Assembly (NCBI RefSeq): GCF_022919215.1
Contig: NZ_CP095046.1
Coordinates: 5,198,501 to 5,262,500 of the forward strand
Origin: Hymenobacter cellulosilyticus
Lineage (GTDB): Bacteria; Bacteroidota; Bacteroidia; Cytophagales; Hymenobacteraceae
Direction: 5' to 3'
Length of the DNA stretch: 64,000 bases
A program made the translations under genes and the position numbers. Shown here piece by piece: positions 1 through 12,740 of this stretch; position 1 is the first letter of the stretch; each line of letters opens with the position of its first letter. A model generated the notes under the pieces. It did not search any database, was not told the origin of the DNA, and saw nothing but the letters and a program-made list of their open reading frames with translations.

Positions 1-156
1 AATCTTGCTGCCGACTACTTTCAGCTGGCCGTACTGCTGCACCGCCGTTTGCGTTTGGGCCATAGCACTCAGGCTGCCGGTAGTAGCCAGGCCCAGCAGC
101 AGGCATTTCACCCACGCGTGGCGCGGGCGGGTGGGGTTGGTTTTCAGGGTTTTCAT
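1..156 (-). CDS. Probable secreted GH5 endoglucanase, N-terminal fragment
   Basis: Fifty-two codons run off the left edge. The start is the ATG at 156. Residues 1-33 form a signal peptide (basic and Pro-rich n-region, then VKCLLLGLATTGSLSAMA before AQ). The mature start contains YGQLKVVGSKI, which is how many GH5 cellulases begin just before a stretch of the type 'VDKNGNPVQLRGMS'. From family knowledge this would be a secreted beta-1,4-glucanase. The catalytic glutamates lie outside the window, so the family call rests on this short N-terminal match only. It is divergent from the GH3 gene at 766. Confidence 0.5.
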   Translation of the reverse strand, partial: MKTLKTNPTRPRHAWVKCLLLGLATTGSLSAMAQTQTAVQQYGQLKVVGSKI

Positions 157-765
157 GGGAAGTGGTGAAAGAATAGAGTGAATAGAAAGCGGGTTGCGGC
201 AATAGGTGGGCTGCTTCTGGCAAGCGGCAACAAAAACCAGATTCGGCCGACAACTTCGGCGGTAGTGGATAGGACATAGCACAGCCAGGTCGACAACCCG
301 GAGGGGTTGCCTGCAGGCAATAGTTGCAATAGGTAGTCAGTGGGGCGGCATGCTGCCGCGGGGTGGCAATAGAGCAGGGCCGCCAACTGGTGTAAATCGG
401 GGCACGGGGCGTTGCAACGGGAAGCAACGAAGGCTACTAGAAAGGGCAGAGCAACAGGAAGCTAGCCGGTCAATCAGTTAAAAAGGCTAATTGCCTTTCC
501 AGAATCCTGTTCCTTCTAAATGTACGGTGCCAATCGAAAAAAGGCTACTTAAATTGCGTCTATAGACGCAATAATAAAATACTTTCTGTCAGGTATTTAA
601 AAAGGCATATTCGGGCTGCGTTCTGGAAACCAGGGTATTGTTAACCCCGGGCCCAGCTAGCGGCAGCTCCGTAGCCGGCGGGCAGCGGCGGTGGGCGGTG
701 CTACCCGGCAAGTGGTAAGTTGCGCTTTCCCGTAAATTCGCCGTTCCACTAGTTCTGCGCCTATT
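157..765. other. Long divergent intergenic region
   Basis: About 600 bases lie between the leftward glucanase and the rightward GH3 gene. No convincing gene is present. A 77-codon ORF on the minus strand (153-386) has no recognisable features and is probably chance. The stretch around 480-620 is AT-rich compared with its surroundings and carries a perfect 20-bp palindrome (separate entry), so it probably holds the divergent promoters. Confidence 0.6.
553..572. promoter_or_regulatory. Perfect 20-bp palindrome, candidate operator
   Basis: ATTGCGTCTATAGACGCAAT reads the same on both strands with no spacer. It lies about 195 bases upstream of the GH3 start and about 400 bases upstream of the glucanase start, in the AT-rich part of the divergent region. 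A dimeric regulator site is the likeliest reading. There is no T-run, so a terminator is unlikely. Confidence 0.45.
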
Positions 766-4062
<3,297 letters not shown>

Positions 4063-4158
4063 GCACCAAAACCAAGACCTATGCAACCTTTGGCACGGGT
4101 TGCGGATCCTACCCAGGCTTATTGTCGGTTCTTTGCCTATTTTTTAACTAATCCTTTT

Positions 4159-4874
4159 ATGATGCGTCTTCCTACCCTGCTACCTATCGCTGGCTTGGCG
4201 GCCTTCCTGCTTACTGCCTGCTCCCGCGAGTCGGAGCCGGACCCGGAGTATAGAATGTCGGCCGACCAGCTAGCCTGGCAGCCCTACCGCATCGGCGATG
4301 TGCTGCGCTTCGGCCACGCCAAGGATGGCAAGGTGCGCACCTACCGCATCACGGAGGTAAACGAGGAGATGGTGGAGTATAGTCTCGGGCTGTTTACCAA
4401 AAAGAGGGACCGGAAACAGCAGTTTAACGTGCTGGCCGAGCGCACCGACTCTATCCAGTTCGACTACATCACCAAATCTAGCACCGTGGGCGGCACCCTG
4501 GTTACCACCATCACCGATTCAATCCGGCACCAGATTCGTTTGCTTAGGATAGGCTTGTACCCGGCAGGATCAAGTAATTCACCTTCTCTGGCGGCTACCT
4601 ACTTCTGGGCTGGCATCCAATATATTTCTCCTTTCCCCTACAAGAAATCATATTTGGCGCTCCTAAGGACTATGCCTACCTGGACCTGACTGTGGTCCTC
4701 AACCTGACGCTTGGCCCCCGTACCTACCCCGAAGTGCTGAAATCCCGCTCTACGGATGAAAACAGCCGCTCAACACGCCGCGCTAAAGTAGTCCGTACGC
4801 TCTATTTGGCGAAAAACGAGGGGATAGTCGGCTTCGAGGAAGATGGCACCGGGCTTTGGTACAAGCTCCCATAA
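4159..4874 (+). CDS. Lipoprotein of unknown function (one-base frameshift)
   Basis: The preferred start is the first of two adjacent ATGs at 4159, giving a lipoprotein signal ending in the lipobox LLTAC; an upstream in-frame ATG at 4081 would bury this signal. The rest is mostly beta and polar (for example RITEVNEEMVEYSLGL). The reading frame breaks near 4577-4580: adding one T in AATTC joins the first part (stop at 4687-4689) to a second part reading FTFSGGYLLLGWHPIYF and ending at 4874. No family is recognised. A repeat with a terminator follows 15 bases downstream. Confidence 0.6.
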
Positions 4875-4889
4875 CCGCCCTATCTCCCA

Positions 4890-5051
4890 GTGTCATTGCG
4901 AGGCGCTAGCCGAAGCAATCCGTCCGCTGCGCAGGTAGTCACGCTCTTTACCTAGTAAGCCCTTTATTCCAGCCGGAGTAAAGGGCTTTTCACTTCCGTT
5001 TACTCCGCACATTTCAGAGGACGGATGGCCGCGCTTTGCTCGCCATGACAC
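4890..5051. repeat. Dispersed palindromic element, copy A
   Basis: The element starts with GTGTCATTGCGAG and ends in the inverse, CGCCATGACAC. Inner arms are AAGCAATCCGTCC on the left and GAGGACGGATGG on the right. The centre holds a terminator hairpin. Copies B (37822), C (47163) and a diverged copy D (62731) occur in this window, all just after plus-strand genes. No transposase is present, so it resembles a REP- or MITE-type non-autonomous element. Confidence 0.8.
4957..4992 (+). terminator. Terminator inside repeat copy A
   Basis: AAGCCCTTTATTCC pairs with GGAGTAAAGGGCTT around a four-base loop (AGCC), followed by TT and a C. It should end the lipoprotein transcript. Confidence 0.75.
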
Positions 5052-5116
5052 GGAAAGCATCAGCACATTCTCCATATTAGCACATCCGCACATTAACCCT
5101 ACCCCACCCCAACACT

Positions 5117-6748
5117 ATGCACGGATTAATGATGAACGAGCCCCTGCGCATTGCAGGGCTCTTGCAGCACGCCGCCAAATGGCACGCCGACACTGAAATC
5201 GTGACGCGCCTGACCGAGGGCGGCATCCACCGCTACACCTACCACGCCGCCCACCAGCGGGCCAAACAGCTGGCCAATGCCCTAACCGAGCTGGGCGTGC
5301 AGAACGGGGACCGAATCGGGACGCTGGCCTGGAACAACCACCGCCACTTCGAGTTGTACTACGGCGTGTCGGGCATCGGGGCGGTGTGTCATACCATCAA
5401 CCCCCGCCTGTTTGCCGAGCAGCTCATCTACATCATCAACCACGCCGCCGACCGGTTTATCTTCTTCGACCTGACCTTTCTGCCTTTGGTAGAAAAGCTG
5501 GCTCCGCACTGCCCGAAGGTGGAAGGCTGGGTGCTGCTGACCGACCGCGCCCACATGCCCGAGGCCAGCGCCCTGCCCGATATCCGCTGCTACGAAGACC
5601 TACTGGCCGCCCACCGCACCGAGTTTGAGTGGCCCACTTTCGATGAGAACACCGCCTCCTCGCTTTGCTACACCTCCGGTACCACCGACCAGCCCAAGGG
5701 CGTGCTTTACTCCCACCGCTCCACCGTGCTGCACAGCTACGCCGCCGGCCTGCCCGACTGCTTCAACTGCTCGGCCCGCGATGTGATTCTGCCCGTAGTG
5801 CCCATGTTCCACGTCAACGCCTGGGGCATCCCGTACCTGGCGCCCATGATAGGCTGCAAGCTGGTGCTGCCCGGCCCCGGCCTCGACGCGGCCAGCTTGT
5901 TTGAGTTGTTCGAAAACGAAGGCGTAACGTTCTCAGCCGGCGTGCCGACCATCTGGCTTGGCCTGCTCACCTTTATGCGGGAGAAAAAGGCCCGCTTCCG
6001 CACCCTTACCAAGATGATAGTGGGCGGGGCCTCCTGCCCGCCAGCCCTGCTCAAGGCCTTCGACGAGGAGTTGGGCGTCAGCATCCGCCACGCCTGGGGC
6101 ATGAGCGAAACTTCCCCGCTGGGCACCGTCAATACACCCAAAAGCAACCAGCTCCAACTCAGCCCCGACGAGCAGTTTGCCATCAGCACCAAGCAGGGCC
6201 GCAGCATTTTCGGCATCGACATGAAAATCGTGGACGACGAGGGCCGGGAGCTGCCCCACGACGGCACAGCCTTCGGCGACCTGCTCGTGCGCGGGCCCTT
6301 TGTGGCCGGCGGCTACTACGAGTCCGATAACCGCGCGCAGTTTACCCCCGACGGCTGGTTCCGCACCGGCGACGTGGCCACCATTGATGCCGACGGCTTT
6401 ATGAACATCACCGACCGCTCGAAGGACGTCATCAAGTCGGGTGGGGAGTGGATCAGCTCGATTGATCTGGAGAACCTGGCCGTGGCCCACCCCGGCGTGG
6501 CCGAAGCGGCCGTCATCGGCCTGCCCCACCCGAAGTGGAGCGAAAGGCCCCTGCTGGTGGTGGTGCGGAAGCCCGAAGCCCAGGTCAGCAAAGAAGAGCT
6601 GCTCGACTTCTTCGAGGGGAAAGTGGCCCACTGGTGGAAGCCGGACGCCGTAGAATTTGTGGACCAGCTGCCCCACACCGCCACCGGCAAGCTGCTCAAA
6701 ACCAAGCTCCGCCAGGACTTCGCCGGCTACGAATTTCCCGCAGTGTAA
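5117..6748 (+). CDS. AMP-forming acyl-CoA synthetase (medium/long-chain fatty acid-CoA ligase)
   Basis: The 543-residue protein activates a carboxylic acid with ATP and CoA. The AMP-binding P-loop motif [18 protein letters not shown] lies near residues 186-203, [10 protein letters not shown] is the adenine-binding A5-type motif, and [12 protein letters not shown] with [16 protein letters not shown] is the hinge region. The C-terminal lysine motif [10 protein letters not shown] is present. Length and motifs match the FadD/AlkK-like group used in fatty-acid degradation. ATGs at 5117, 5129 and 5132 could each be the start; 5117 gives the longest form. It is a single gene ending at a strong bidirectional terminator. 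Confidence 0.9.
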   Translation: MHGLMMNEPLRIAGLLQHAAKWHADTEIVTRLTEGGIHRYTYHAAHQRAKQLANALTELGVQNGDRIGTLAWNNHRHFELYYGVSGIGAVCHTINPRLFAEQLIYIINHAADRFIFFDLTFLPLVEKLAPHCPKVEGWVLLTDRAHMPEASALPDIRCYEDLLAAHRTEFEWPTFDENTASSLCYTSGTTDQPKGVLYSHRSTVLHSYAAGLPDCFNCSARDVILPVVPMFHVNAWGIPYLAPMIGCKLVLPGPGLDAASLFELFENEGVTFSAGVPTIWLGLLTFMREKKARFRTLTKMIVGGASCPPALLKAFDEELGVSIRHAWGMSETSPLGTVNTPKSNQLQLSPDEQFAISTKQGRSIFGIDMKIVDDEGRELPHDGTAFGDLLVRGPFVAGGYYESDNRAQFTPDGWFRTGDVATIDADGFMNITDRSKDVIKSGGEWISSIDLENLAVAHPGVAEAAVIGLPHPKWSERPLLVVVRKPEAQVSKEELLDFFEGKVAHWWKPDAVEFVDQLPHTATGKLLKTKLRQDFAGYEFPAV

Positions 6749-6752
6749 ATAC

Positions 6753-6810
6753 CACAAACCATAACGGCCGGCGCTCCGCATAAGCAGGGCGCCGGCCGTT
6801 ATGGTTTGTG
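6753..6810. terminator. Bidirectional terminator with perfect 22-bp stem
   Basis: Positions 6753-6774 are an exact inverted copy of 6789-6810, with a 14-base loop. It lies between the convergent acyl-CoA synthetase and DUF2059 genes and starts 5 bases after the first stop codon. There is no long T-run on either strand. Confidence 0.85.
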
Positions 6811-6821
6811 ACAGGAAGCCG

Positions 6822-7312
6822 TTACTTCTGCTCCAGGCTTTTCATCTTGGCTTCCAGGGTCCGCTGCAGCTCGGGCAGGTTTTCCTGCACCCGGCGCTGC
6901 CCCAGCTCCATGCCGGCCTGCATCAGGAAGCCTTGCTTCGACACAAACTTCTGCCCGGTGGGGTGGCGTAGAACTTGGTCATTTCCTGCAGCTCCTTTTC
7001 GCTGAACTCAGCGGCATACAGGCTGATCATTTCGTCTTTCAGCGACGACCAGCTCATGTACTTGGTCATGAAAGCCCGCATTTCCGGCTCCATAGGCGCT
7101 ATTTCCGGACGCTGCTGAATCTGCATGGTCATCACCCGGTCGATGGCCGTCACCAGGGTTTTCTCGACCTGCATAGTGCTCAGCAGTGCCTCGGCGGCTT
7201 TGCGCTGGGCCGGCGTGCTAGTAGCCGTTGGCGAAGGTGTAGTGGTTTGGGCCTGCACGGCCGGGGCGGTCAGCAGTAAGGCTGCTACGGCCAGGGGAAA
7301 CAAGATACGCAC
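6822..7312 (-). CDS. DUF2059-family exported protein (one-base frameshift)
   Basis: The GTG at 7312 gives a signal peptide (VRILFPLAVAALLLTAPAVQA). The mature part has the DUF2059 pattern: an AAEALLSTMQVEKTL helix, then SLKDEMISLYAAEFSEKELQ and MTKFYATP. The frame breaks at 6958-6965. Adding one base in the CCCC run restores TGQKFVSKQGFLMQAG and a C-terminus ending KMKSLEQK at 6822. The family's function is unknown; it is exported and helical. An ORF extending upstream to 7435 lacks signal-peptide logic and was not used. The gene ends against the shared terminator. Confidence 0.75.
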
Positions 7313-7724
7313 GGTAAATAAAGTAAGCAGGATTGACAGACGGCCCGTTGAGGCGGCCCCGTTCCAAATGAAAAAAGCGAGTTGGCGCTTATAACCCACC
7401 CCAGGGCGGCACAGCGAATAAATCGGGTAAAGCAACCAGGTGCTTTAAGCGGGTGCAAGATACTGCTTGAGTTGCTATTAAGCCGGAAGTTTTCTTTCCT
7501 GCGGCACCTGCTTCATCGTGCTGGCAACAGCCACTCAGCTAATATAAATTTTCTTGCCTGCAGAATGAGTACCTTACATGGTTCTCAAACTTCTACAAAG
7601 AAAGTAGCCGCTCGTAGTTTGCACTAAACTACGACACACCACGCTTTTTCCGGACGACCCAGTTCTCTTTTTTGCCAGCGGGCAATTGCAAGAATGCTGC
7701 TGCTGAGACTGTAAGACCAGAACT
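7313..7724. other. Divergent intergenic region
   Basis: About 410 bases separate the leftward DUF2059 gene from the rightward histidine kinase. It must hold both promoters, but no clear TAnnTTTG box with a TTG partner is visible. The only clear structure is an inverted repeat at 7612-7634. The 81-codon ORF 7382-7627 looks like chance. Confidence 0.5.
7612..7634. promoter_or_regulatory. 9-bp inverted repeat upstream of the histidine kinase
   Basis: TCGTAGTTT and AAACTACGA flank a 5-base spacer, about 90 bases before the kinase start. It could be an operator or a leader hairpin. There is no T-run. Confidence 0.35.
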
Positions 7725-10700
7725 ATGAAGGAAAGCGAAAAGAAGTACCGCCGGTTGATTGAAGCCAGCCAGGATTTATTGGTTACGGTCAACCTGCAGG
7801 GCACCATCATGGATACCAACGAGGCGGCCGTCAAGATTACAGGTATCGGCCGCGACACGCTAGTAGGCTCCGATTTCCTTTCTTATTTCACGGAGCCCGA
7901 GCTGGTGCGGGGAGTGTACGCGGAGGTAGTAGCCGGCGGGGCCGTTTCCAACGTGCCCTTTACCCTGCTGCACACCAACGGCACGCTGACGGAGGTGCTC
8001 TTCGACGGTTCGATGTACAAGGACGACCAGGGCGAGCTGCTGGGAGCGGTAATCGTGATGCGGGAAATTGCCGAGAAAAACTGGGCTACCGAATTAAGTA
8101 TTGCCAACAAAGAACTGGCCTTTCAGCACCACGAGAAGGAAAAGCGGGCCGACGAACTCAGCATTGCCAATATTGAGCTGGCCTTTCAAAATGATGAGAA
8201 GGAAAAGCGGGCCGATGAGCTGAGCATCGCCAACGAGGAGCTGGCGTTCCAGAATGATGAGAAAGAAAAGCGGGCGGCTGAGCTCAGCATTGCGAACAAG
8301 GAACTGGCCTTTCAGAACGACGAGAAAGAAAAACGGGCGCAGGAACTGAGCATTGCCAATGAGGAGCTGGCGTTCCAGAACGACGAAAAGGAAAAGCGGG
8401 CCCAGGAATTGAGCATTGCCAACACCGAGCTGGCGTTTCAGAACGATGAAAAGGAGAAAAGAGCCCAGGAGCTAAGTATTGCCAACAAAGAACTGGCGTT
8501 TCAGAACGATGAGAAGGAGAAGCGGGCTGCCGAGCTCAGCATTGCCAATGAGGAGCTGGCCTTTCAGAACAACGAGAAAGAGAAACGGGCCCAGGAGCTT
8601 AGTGTAGCCAACGAGGAGTTAGCGTTTCAGAACGACGAGAAGGAAAAGCGGGCTGCCGAGCTCAGCATTGCCAATATTGAGCTGGCTTTCCAGAATGATG
8701 AGAAGGAAAAGCGGGCCGCCGAGCTCGTGCTGGCCAACAAAGAGCTGGCCTTCCAGAACGATGAGAAAGTAAAGCGGGCCGCCGAGCTGCGCGTGGCTAA
8801 CTACGCCCGCGGCCTGATCGAGGCCAGCCGCGACCCGCTGGTGACCATTAGTCCGGAAGGCAAAATAACGGACATGAACCTGGCCACGGTCAACATCACC
8901 GGCATGGACCGGGAGCAGCTCATCGGCTCCGACTTCTTCGTGTACTTCACCGACCCGCAAATGGCCCGGGAAGTGTACCAGGAGGTGTTTGCCAAAGGCA
9001 CCGTGGCCGATTCACCCCTGACGCTGCGCCACAAGGACGGCAAGCTGACTGACGTCCTCTTCAACGGCTCAGTGTACAAAAACGACCAGGGCACGGTGCT
9101 CGGCGTTGTGATTGTGGCCCGGGACGTAACCGACCAGAAGCGCATTGCCACCGAGCTGACCGAGGCCAAAATAGCGGCTGAGCGGGCCACCGTACTGGCC
9201 GAGGAAGCCCAGGCCAAGGCCGAAACCGCCACGGCCATTGCCGAAACGGCCGTGAAAGCCAAGCAGCAGTTTCTGAGCAACATGAGCCACGAAATCCGCA
9301 CGCCGATGAACGCCATTATCGGCTTCACGAAGGTGGTGCTCAAAACCGAGCTGACCGACAAGCAGAAGGAATACCTGACGGCCATCAAGCTCAGCGGCGA
9401 CACGCTGATTGTGCTCATCAACGACATTCTGGACCTGGCCAAGGTGGACGCGGGCAAGATGACCTTCGAGAAGGTGCCCTTCAAGCTTTCGGCTTCCGTG
9501 ACGGCCATGGTGCACCTGTTCGAAACCAAGATTCAGGAGAAAAACCTGGCTCTGGTGATGGACTACGACTCCCGGATTCCGGAGGTGTTGGTCGGTGACC
9601 CGGTGCGCCTGCACCAGGTGATTCTGAACCTGGTGAGCAACGCCGTCAAGTTTACCAGTGAGGGCCAGATAACCGTGGGCGTGCGGATGCTGGTGCAGGA
9701 TGCAGAGAAGGTCATCCTGGAGTTTGCCGTCACCGACACTGGCATCGGCATCGAGGAGTCCAAGCTGGGCACCGTCTTCGACGATTTTCAGCAGGCCACC
9801 AGCGGCACGAGCCGGCTCTACGGCGGCACAGGCTTGGGCTTGGCCATTGTCAAGAACCTGGTGGAGCCCCAGGGCGGCACCATCAACGTGAAAAGCAAGG
9901 TGGGCGCGGGCTCCACGTTCAGCTTTATTCTGAGCTTCGACAAAACCCACGAAAAAGCCGAAGCCGAGCTGGCGCCCGACATTGAGCTGGAAGCTGGTTT
10001 CAAGGACGTGCGGATTCTGGTCGTGGAAGATATTGCCCTGAACCAGCTGCTGATGAAAACCTTACTGGAGGACTTCGGCTTTGAAATGGAAGTGGCCGGC
10101 AACGGAAAAATAGCCGTGGAGAAGCTGCGCAAAACCAGCTTCGACGTGGTGCTGATGGACTTGCAGATGCCGGAAATGAACGGCTTCGAAGCCACCGAGT
10201 ACATCCGTAACCAATTGAACCTGAAGGTGCCCATCATTGCACTCACGGCCGACGTGACGACGGTAGACGTGGAGAAGTGCAAGGCCGTGGGCATGAACGA
10301 CTACATCTCCAAGCCCATCGACGACAAGCTGCTCTACAGCAAGATTATAAAGTACCTGCAGAACTCCGACCACGACAAGACAGCGGACATGCTCACCCGG
10401 GAAGATCTGCAAACCCAGGCGCTGACCTATGTCAACTTCGACTACCTCAAGCGCATTACCAAGAGCGACGCGCGCATGGCCGAAATGATCCGGCTCTATT
10501 TGCAGGAGATTCCGCAGCTGGTCCAGACCATGAAAAAGGCCATCGACGAGAAGCAGTGGATTGCCCTGAAAATGGCGACGCACTCCATCATTCCCACCTT
10601 TGCCACCATGGGCATGAACCCGGAGTTTGAGGACAAGGCTAAAGCCATTCAGGCCCTGGCCGTCAATCTGATACCGACCGACGTGGGCGACGGGGCCAGT

Positions 10701-10835
10701 GAAGAAACCATGACGACGCTTAATTCCCTGTATGCCAAGATAGAAACCGTGTGCGTGCTAGCTGCTCAGGAGCTGGAGGAAAAGCTTATCACCCTGGCCC
10801 AAACCCTGCCCAAGGCTCCGGCCCCAACGGCGTAG
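7725..10835 (+). CDS. Hybrid sensor histidine kinase: PAS - 21-residue coiled-coil repeats - PAS - HisKA - HATPase - REC - HPt
   Basis: The 1036-residue protein has no membrane segment, so it should be a cytoplasmic sensor. PAS1 covers about residues 5-118 and PAS2 about 361-475; the two are paralogous (IEAS.D.LVT, ITGM/IGR, FTDP/FTEP). Between them are eleven exact 21-residue repeats (residues 123-353). HisKA carries the phospho-acceptor H522 (NMSHEIRTPMN). The ATPase has the N-box NLVSNAVKF, G1 DTGIGIEES and G2 GTGLGLAIV. The receiver aspartate is D812 (LMDLQMPEMNG). A C-terminal HPt-like helix bundle keeps its histidine (H953, ATHSIIP), but the lysine-glycine usually found just after it is missing. 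No partner regulator is adjacent. Confidence 0.93.
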   Translation: MKESEKKYRRLIEASQDLLVTVNLQGTIMDTNEAAVKITGIGRDTLVGSDFLSYFTEPELVRGVYAEVVAGGAVSNVPFTLLHTNGTLTEVLFDGSMYKDDQGELLGAVIVMREIAEKNWATELSIANKELAFQHHEKEKRADELSIANIELAFQNDEKEKRADELSIANEELAFQNDEKEKRAAELSIANKELAFQNDEKEKRAQELSIANEELAFQNDEKEKRAQELSIANTELAFQNDEKEKRAQELSIANKELAFQNDEKEKRAAELSIANEELAFQNNEKEKRAQELSVANEELAFQNDEKEKRAAELSIANIELAFQNDEKEKRAAELVLANKELAFQNDEKVKRAAELRVANYARGLIEASRDPLVTISPEGKITDMNLATVNITGMDREQLIGSDFFVYFTDPQMAREVYQEVFAKGTVADSPLTLRHKDGKLTDVLFNGSVYKNDQGTVLGVVIVARDVTDQKRIATELTEAKIAAERATVLAEEAQAKAETATAIAETAVKAKQQFLSNMSHEIRTPMNAIIGFTKVVLKTELTDKQKEYLTAIKLSGDTLIVLINDILDLAKVDAGKMTFEKVPFKLSASVTAMVHLFETKIQEKNLALVMDYDSRIPEVLVGDPVRLHQVILNLVSNAVKFTSEGQITVGVRMLVQDAEKVILEFAVTDTGIGIEESKLGTVFDDFQQATSGTSRLYGGTGLGLAIVKNLVEPQGGTINVKSKVGAGSTFSFILSFDKTHEKAEAELAPDIELEAGFKDVRILVVEDIALNQLLMKTLLEDFGFEMEVAGNGKIAVEKLRKTSFDVVLMDLQMPEMNGFEATEYIRNQLNLKVPIIALTADVTTVDVEKCKAVGMNDYISKPIDDKLLYSKIIKYLQNSDHDKTADMLTREDLQTQALTYVNFDYLKRITKSDARMAEMIRLYLQEIPQLVQTMKKAIDEKQWIALKMATHSIIPTFATMGMNPEFEDKAKAIQALAVNLIPTDVGDGASEETMTTLNSLYAKIETVCVLAAQELEEKLITLAQTLPKAPAPTA
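8091..8783 (+). repeat. Eleven tandem 63-bp coding repeats
   Basis: Each unit encodes a variant of ELSIANKELAFQNDEKEKRA plus one residue. The period is 63 bp, or 21 residues, which is exactly three heptads. A partial twelfth unit (ELRVAN) begins at 8784. Synonymous codons differ between units while the amino acids are nearly fixed. Confidence 0.95.
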
Positions 10836-10862
10836 ACAGCTCCGGGCCGGGCCACGCTATGC

Positions 10863-12046
10863 TCAGACCTTGATGATGATGCCGCGCCGGTACATCACCC
10901 AGAGCACCCCGAGCCAGATCAGCACGCAGGCCAGGCCGCCGGCCAGTGAAGCCAGGTAGGGGTCGGCAATGTAGGGCACGAAGAAGGTCTGGTAGAGCCA
11001 GTTCTGCAGGCCAGTGGGACCCTGCTGGCCCGTAACCTGCCACCGGTTCAGGCCACGGGCCAGCAGGCTGGAGAGGAAGAAGGCGGTAATGGCATTCACG
11101 CCAAAAGCGACGAAGGGCGTGAGGCCGCGGCGGTAGTTCTGCACGTCAATCAGCCAGTAAAAGGCGGCTAGCGTTAGGGCCGCAATGCCGCCGGTATACA
11201 GCACGAAGGAACTGGTCCACAAACTTTTGTTGATAGGAAACCAGCTATTCCACACCAGTCCCAGCAGCAGGGCCGCGCCCCCGGCCACAAAGAGCCAGGC
11301 TACCCGCGAAGCTGCGTCCAGGCGCTGTAGGCGCAGCAGCTGCCCGGCCAGCAAACCCAGCAGGCCTGTTCCCACGGCCGGCAGCGTGCTGAGCAGGCCT
11401 TCGGGGTCCCAGGTTTTGCTTTCCTTCCAGAGGTGAGCCTCGCCTAGCACGAGCCGGTCGAGCCAGGCGCCCAGGTTGGTGGCCGGCTCTAGGTTAGCGG
11501 CTCCCACACCGGGCACGGGGACCAGCTGCAGCAGCACGTTGTAGCCCACCAGCAGCAGGGCCAATACGGCCAGTTGCTGCCGCCAGGTAGTTTTCACGAA
11601 CAGCACTCCGCAGGCCAGAAACACCAGGGCAATACGGGCCAGTACGCCCGGAATCCGGACGGTGCTCAGGTCCCAATCAAGAAACAGGGAGGCAAACAAA
11701 CCCAGCCCGAACAGCACCGCCGCCCGCCGCGCAATGCGCCGCAGCAGCGGCCCGTGGGGCGTGACTTGCCGGGCCGAGTCCAGGGCATAGACGATGGACA
11801 CGCCCACGATAAACAGGAAAAAGGGAAATATCAGGTCGGTTGGCGTGCAGCCGTGCCACTCGGCGTGGGCCAGCGGGGCGTAGATGTGGCCCCAGTCGCC
11901 GGGGTTGTTTACCAGCAGCATGGCCATGACGGTAAGCCCCGAAACACGTCGAGCGAGAGCAGGCGGCCGGGCAGCGTAGCAGTGCGAGGCTCGGGGACAA
12001 CGGCAGCAGTAGCGGAAACCGGGGCAGTGGCGGACGAATGGGACAT
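10863..12046 (-). CDS. DUF5009 / heparan-glucosaminide N-acetyltransferase-like membrane protein (one-base frameshift)
   Basis: The protein is a polytopic membrane acyltransferase homologue. The N-terminus RLLSLDVFRGL, then (across the break) TVMAMLLVNNPG and HAEWHGCTPTDLIFPFFLF, is the typical start of this family, in which the membrane enzyme moves acetyl groups to sugars. About ten hydrophobic segments follow, ending with YRRGIIIKV. Start ATG at 12046 (MSHSSATAP). One base is missing near 11933-11940 (GGGGCTTACC), splitting the gene. The substrate in bacteria is not known to me. It is convergent with the kinase gene, with only 27 bases between the stops and no hairpin. Confidence 0.78.
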
Positions 12047-12222
12047 AGCAGAAAAATAGGGCTTGGATAGTTATTCGCGGCAGAGCTTTGGGCCGCTGAA
12101 CGCCTGGCTAAGATGGCGAAATTCGGCATGTCAGCCACTGTGCGCACTTTTTGGCCGTAGCGTTGTTACTCCGGGGCCGGATTACTCCCGGGCGGTGCAT
12201 TCGCGCTTCGGTGCCAACCTCG

Positions 12223-12230
12223 TACTTTTG
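12223..12230 (+). promoter_or_regulatory. TAnnTTTG -7 box of the Fur-family gene
   Basis: TACTTTTG matches the Bacteroidota -7 consensus and lies 8 bases before the ATG, so the leader would be very short. No clear -33 TTG is seen at the right distance. Confidence 0.5.
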
Positions 12231-12238
12231 GAAACTTC

Positions 12239-12667
12239 ATGGCAACTCCCGACCACATTTCGCTGACTCTCGCCCGCCACGGCCTCCGCCAGACGCCCAT
12301 GCGCCGGGCGGTGCTGGCCGTGTTGTTCAGCAAGGCCTTTGCCCTTTCCAGCAACGACATCGAGCAGGCGCTGGAAGCCGACACCGACCGGATTACCCTC
12401 TACCGCACCCTGCGCACCTTCGAGCAGAAGGGCGTTATTCACCGGGTGCTCGACAGCTCCGACGTTATCCGTTTCGCCGCCTGCTCGGCCACCTGCACCG
12501 AGCAGGCCCACGCCGACGACCACGTTCACTTCAAGTGCTCCGTCTGCCAGCACACGTACTGCCTCAACCAGGTTGCAATTCCGGCCGTGCAGCTGCCCGG
12601 CGGCTTCCAGGCCGTTCACCGCGACTACCTGATGTCGGGTGTGTGCGAGCAGTGTCACGCGGTGTAG
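12239..12667 (+). CDS. Fur-family metal-responsive transcriptional regulator
   Basis: The 142-residue protein has the Fur layout: an N-terminal winged helix (LRQTPMRRAVLAVLFSK, then RITLYRTLRTFEQKGVIHRV, the recognition helix) and a C-terminal metal and dimer domain. HADDHVHFKCSVC is the family metal-binding stretch, and a second pair of cysteines lies at the end (CEQC), forming a structural zinc site with CSVC. Whether it senses iron or zinc cannot be decided from the sequence. It is transcribed divergently from the DUF5009 gene and ends at a strong terminator shared with susD. Confidence 0.88.
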   Translation: MATPDHISLTLARHGLRQTPMRRAVLAVLFSKAFALSSNDIEQALEADTDRITLYRTLRTFEQKGVIHRVLDSSDVIRFAACSATCTEQAHADDHVHFKCSVCQHTYCLNQVAIPAVQLPGGFQAVHRDYLMSGVCEQCHAV

Positions 12668-12684
12668 AAAGCAACGCTAGTTTA

Positions 12685-12723
12685 TAAAAAAAGGCCCGTC
12701 TGATATACCAGACGGGCCTTTTG
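12685..12723. terminator. Bidirectional terminator between the Fur-family gene and susD
   Basis: AAGGCCCGTCTG (12691-12702) pairs with CAGACGGGCCTT (12709-12720) around ATATAC. A-rich sequence precedes and TTTT follows, so it works on both strands. Confidence 0.92.
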
Positions 12724-12740
12724 CTTGCAGTGCTTCGCTC

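Noticed and set aside
4081..4158. Upstream start for the lipoprotein gene
   Set aside because: It would put 26 residues before a perfect lipoprotein signal; the ATG at 4159 is preferred.
8091..8783. CRISPR-like repeat array
   Set aside because: The 63-bp repeats are in frame, without spacers, and encode a coiled coil.
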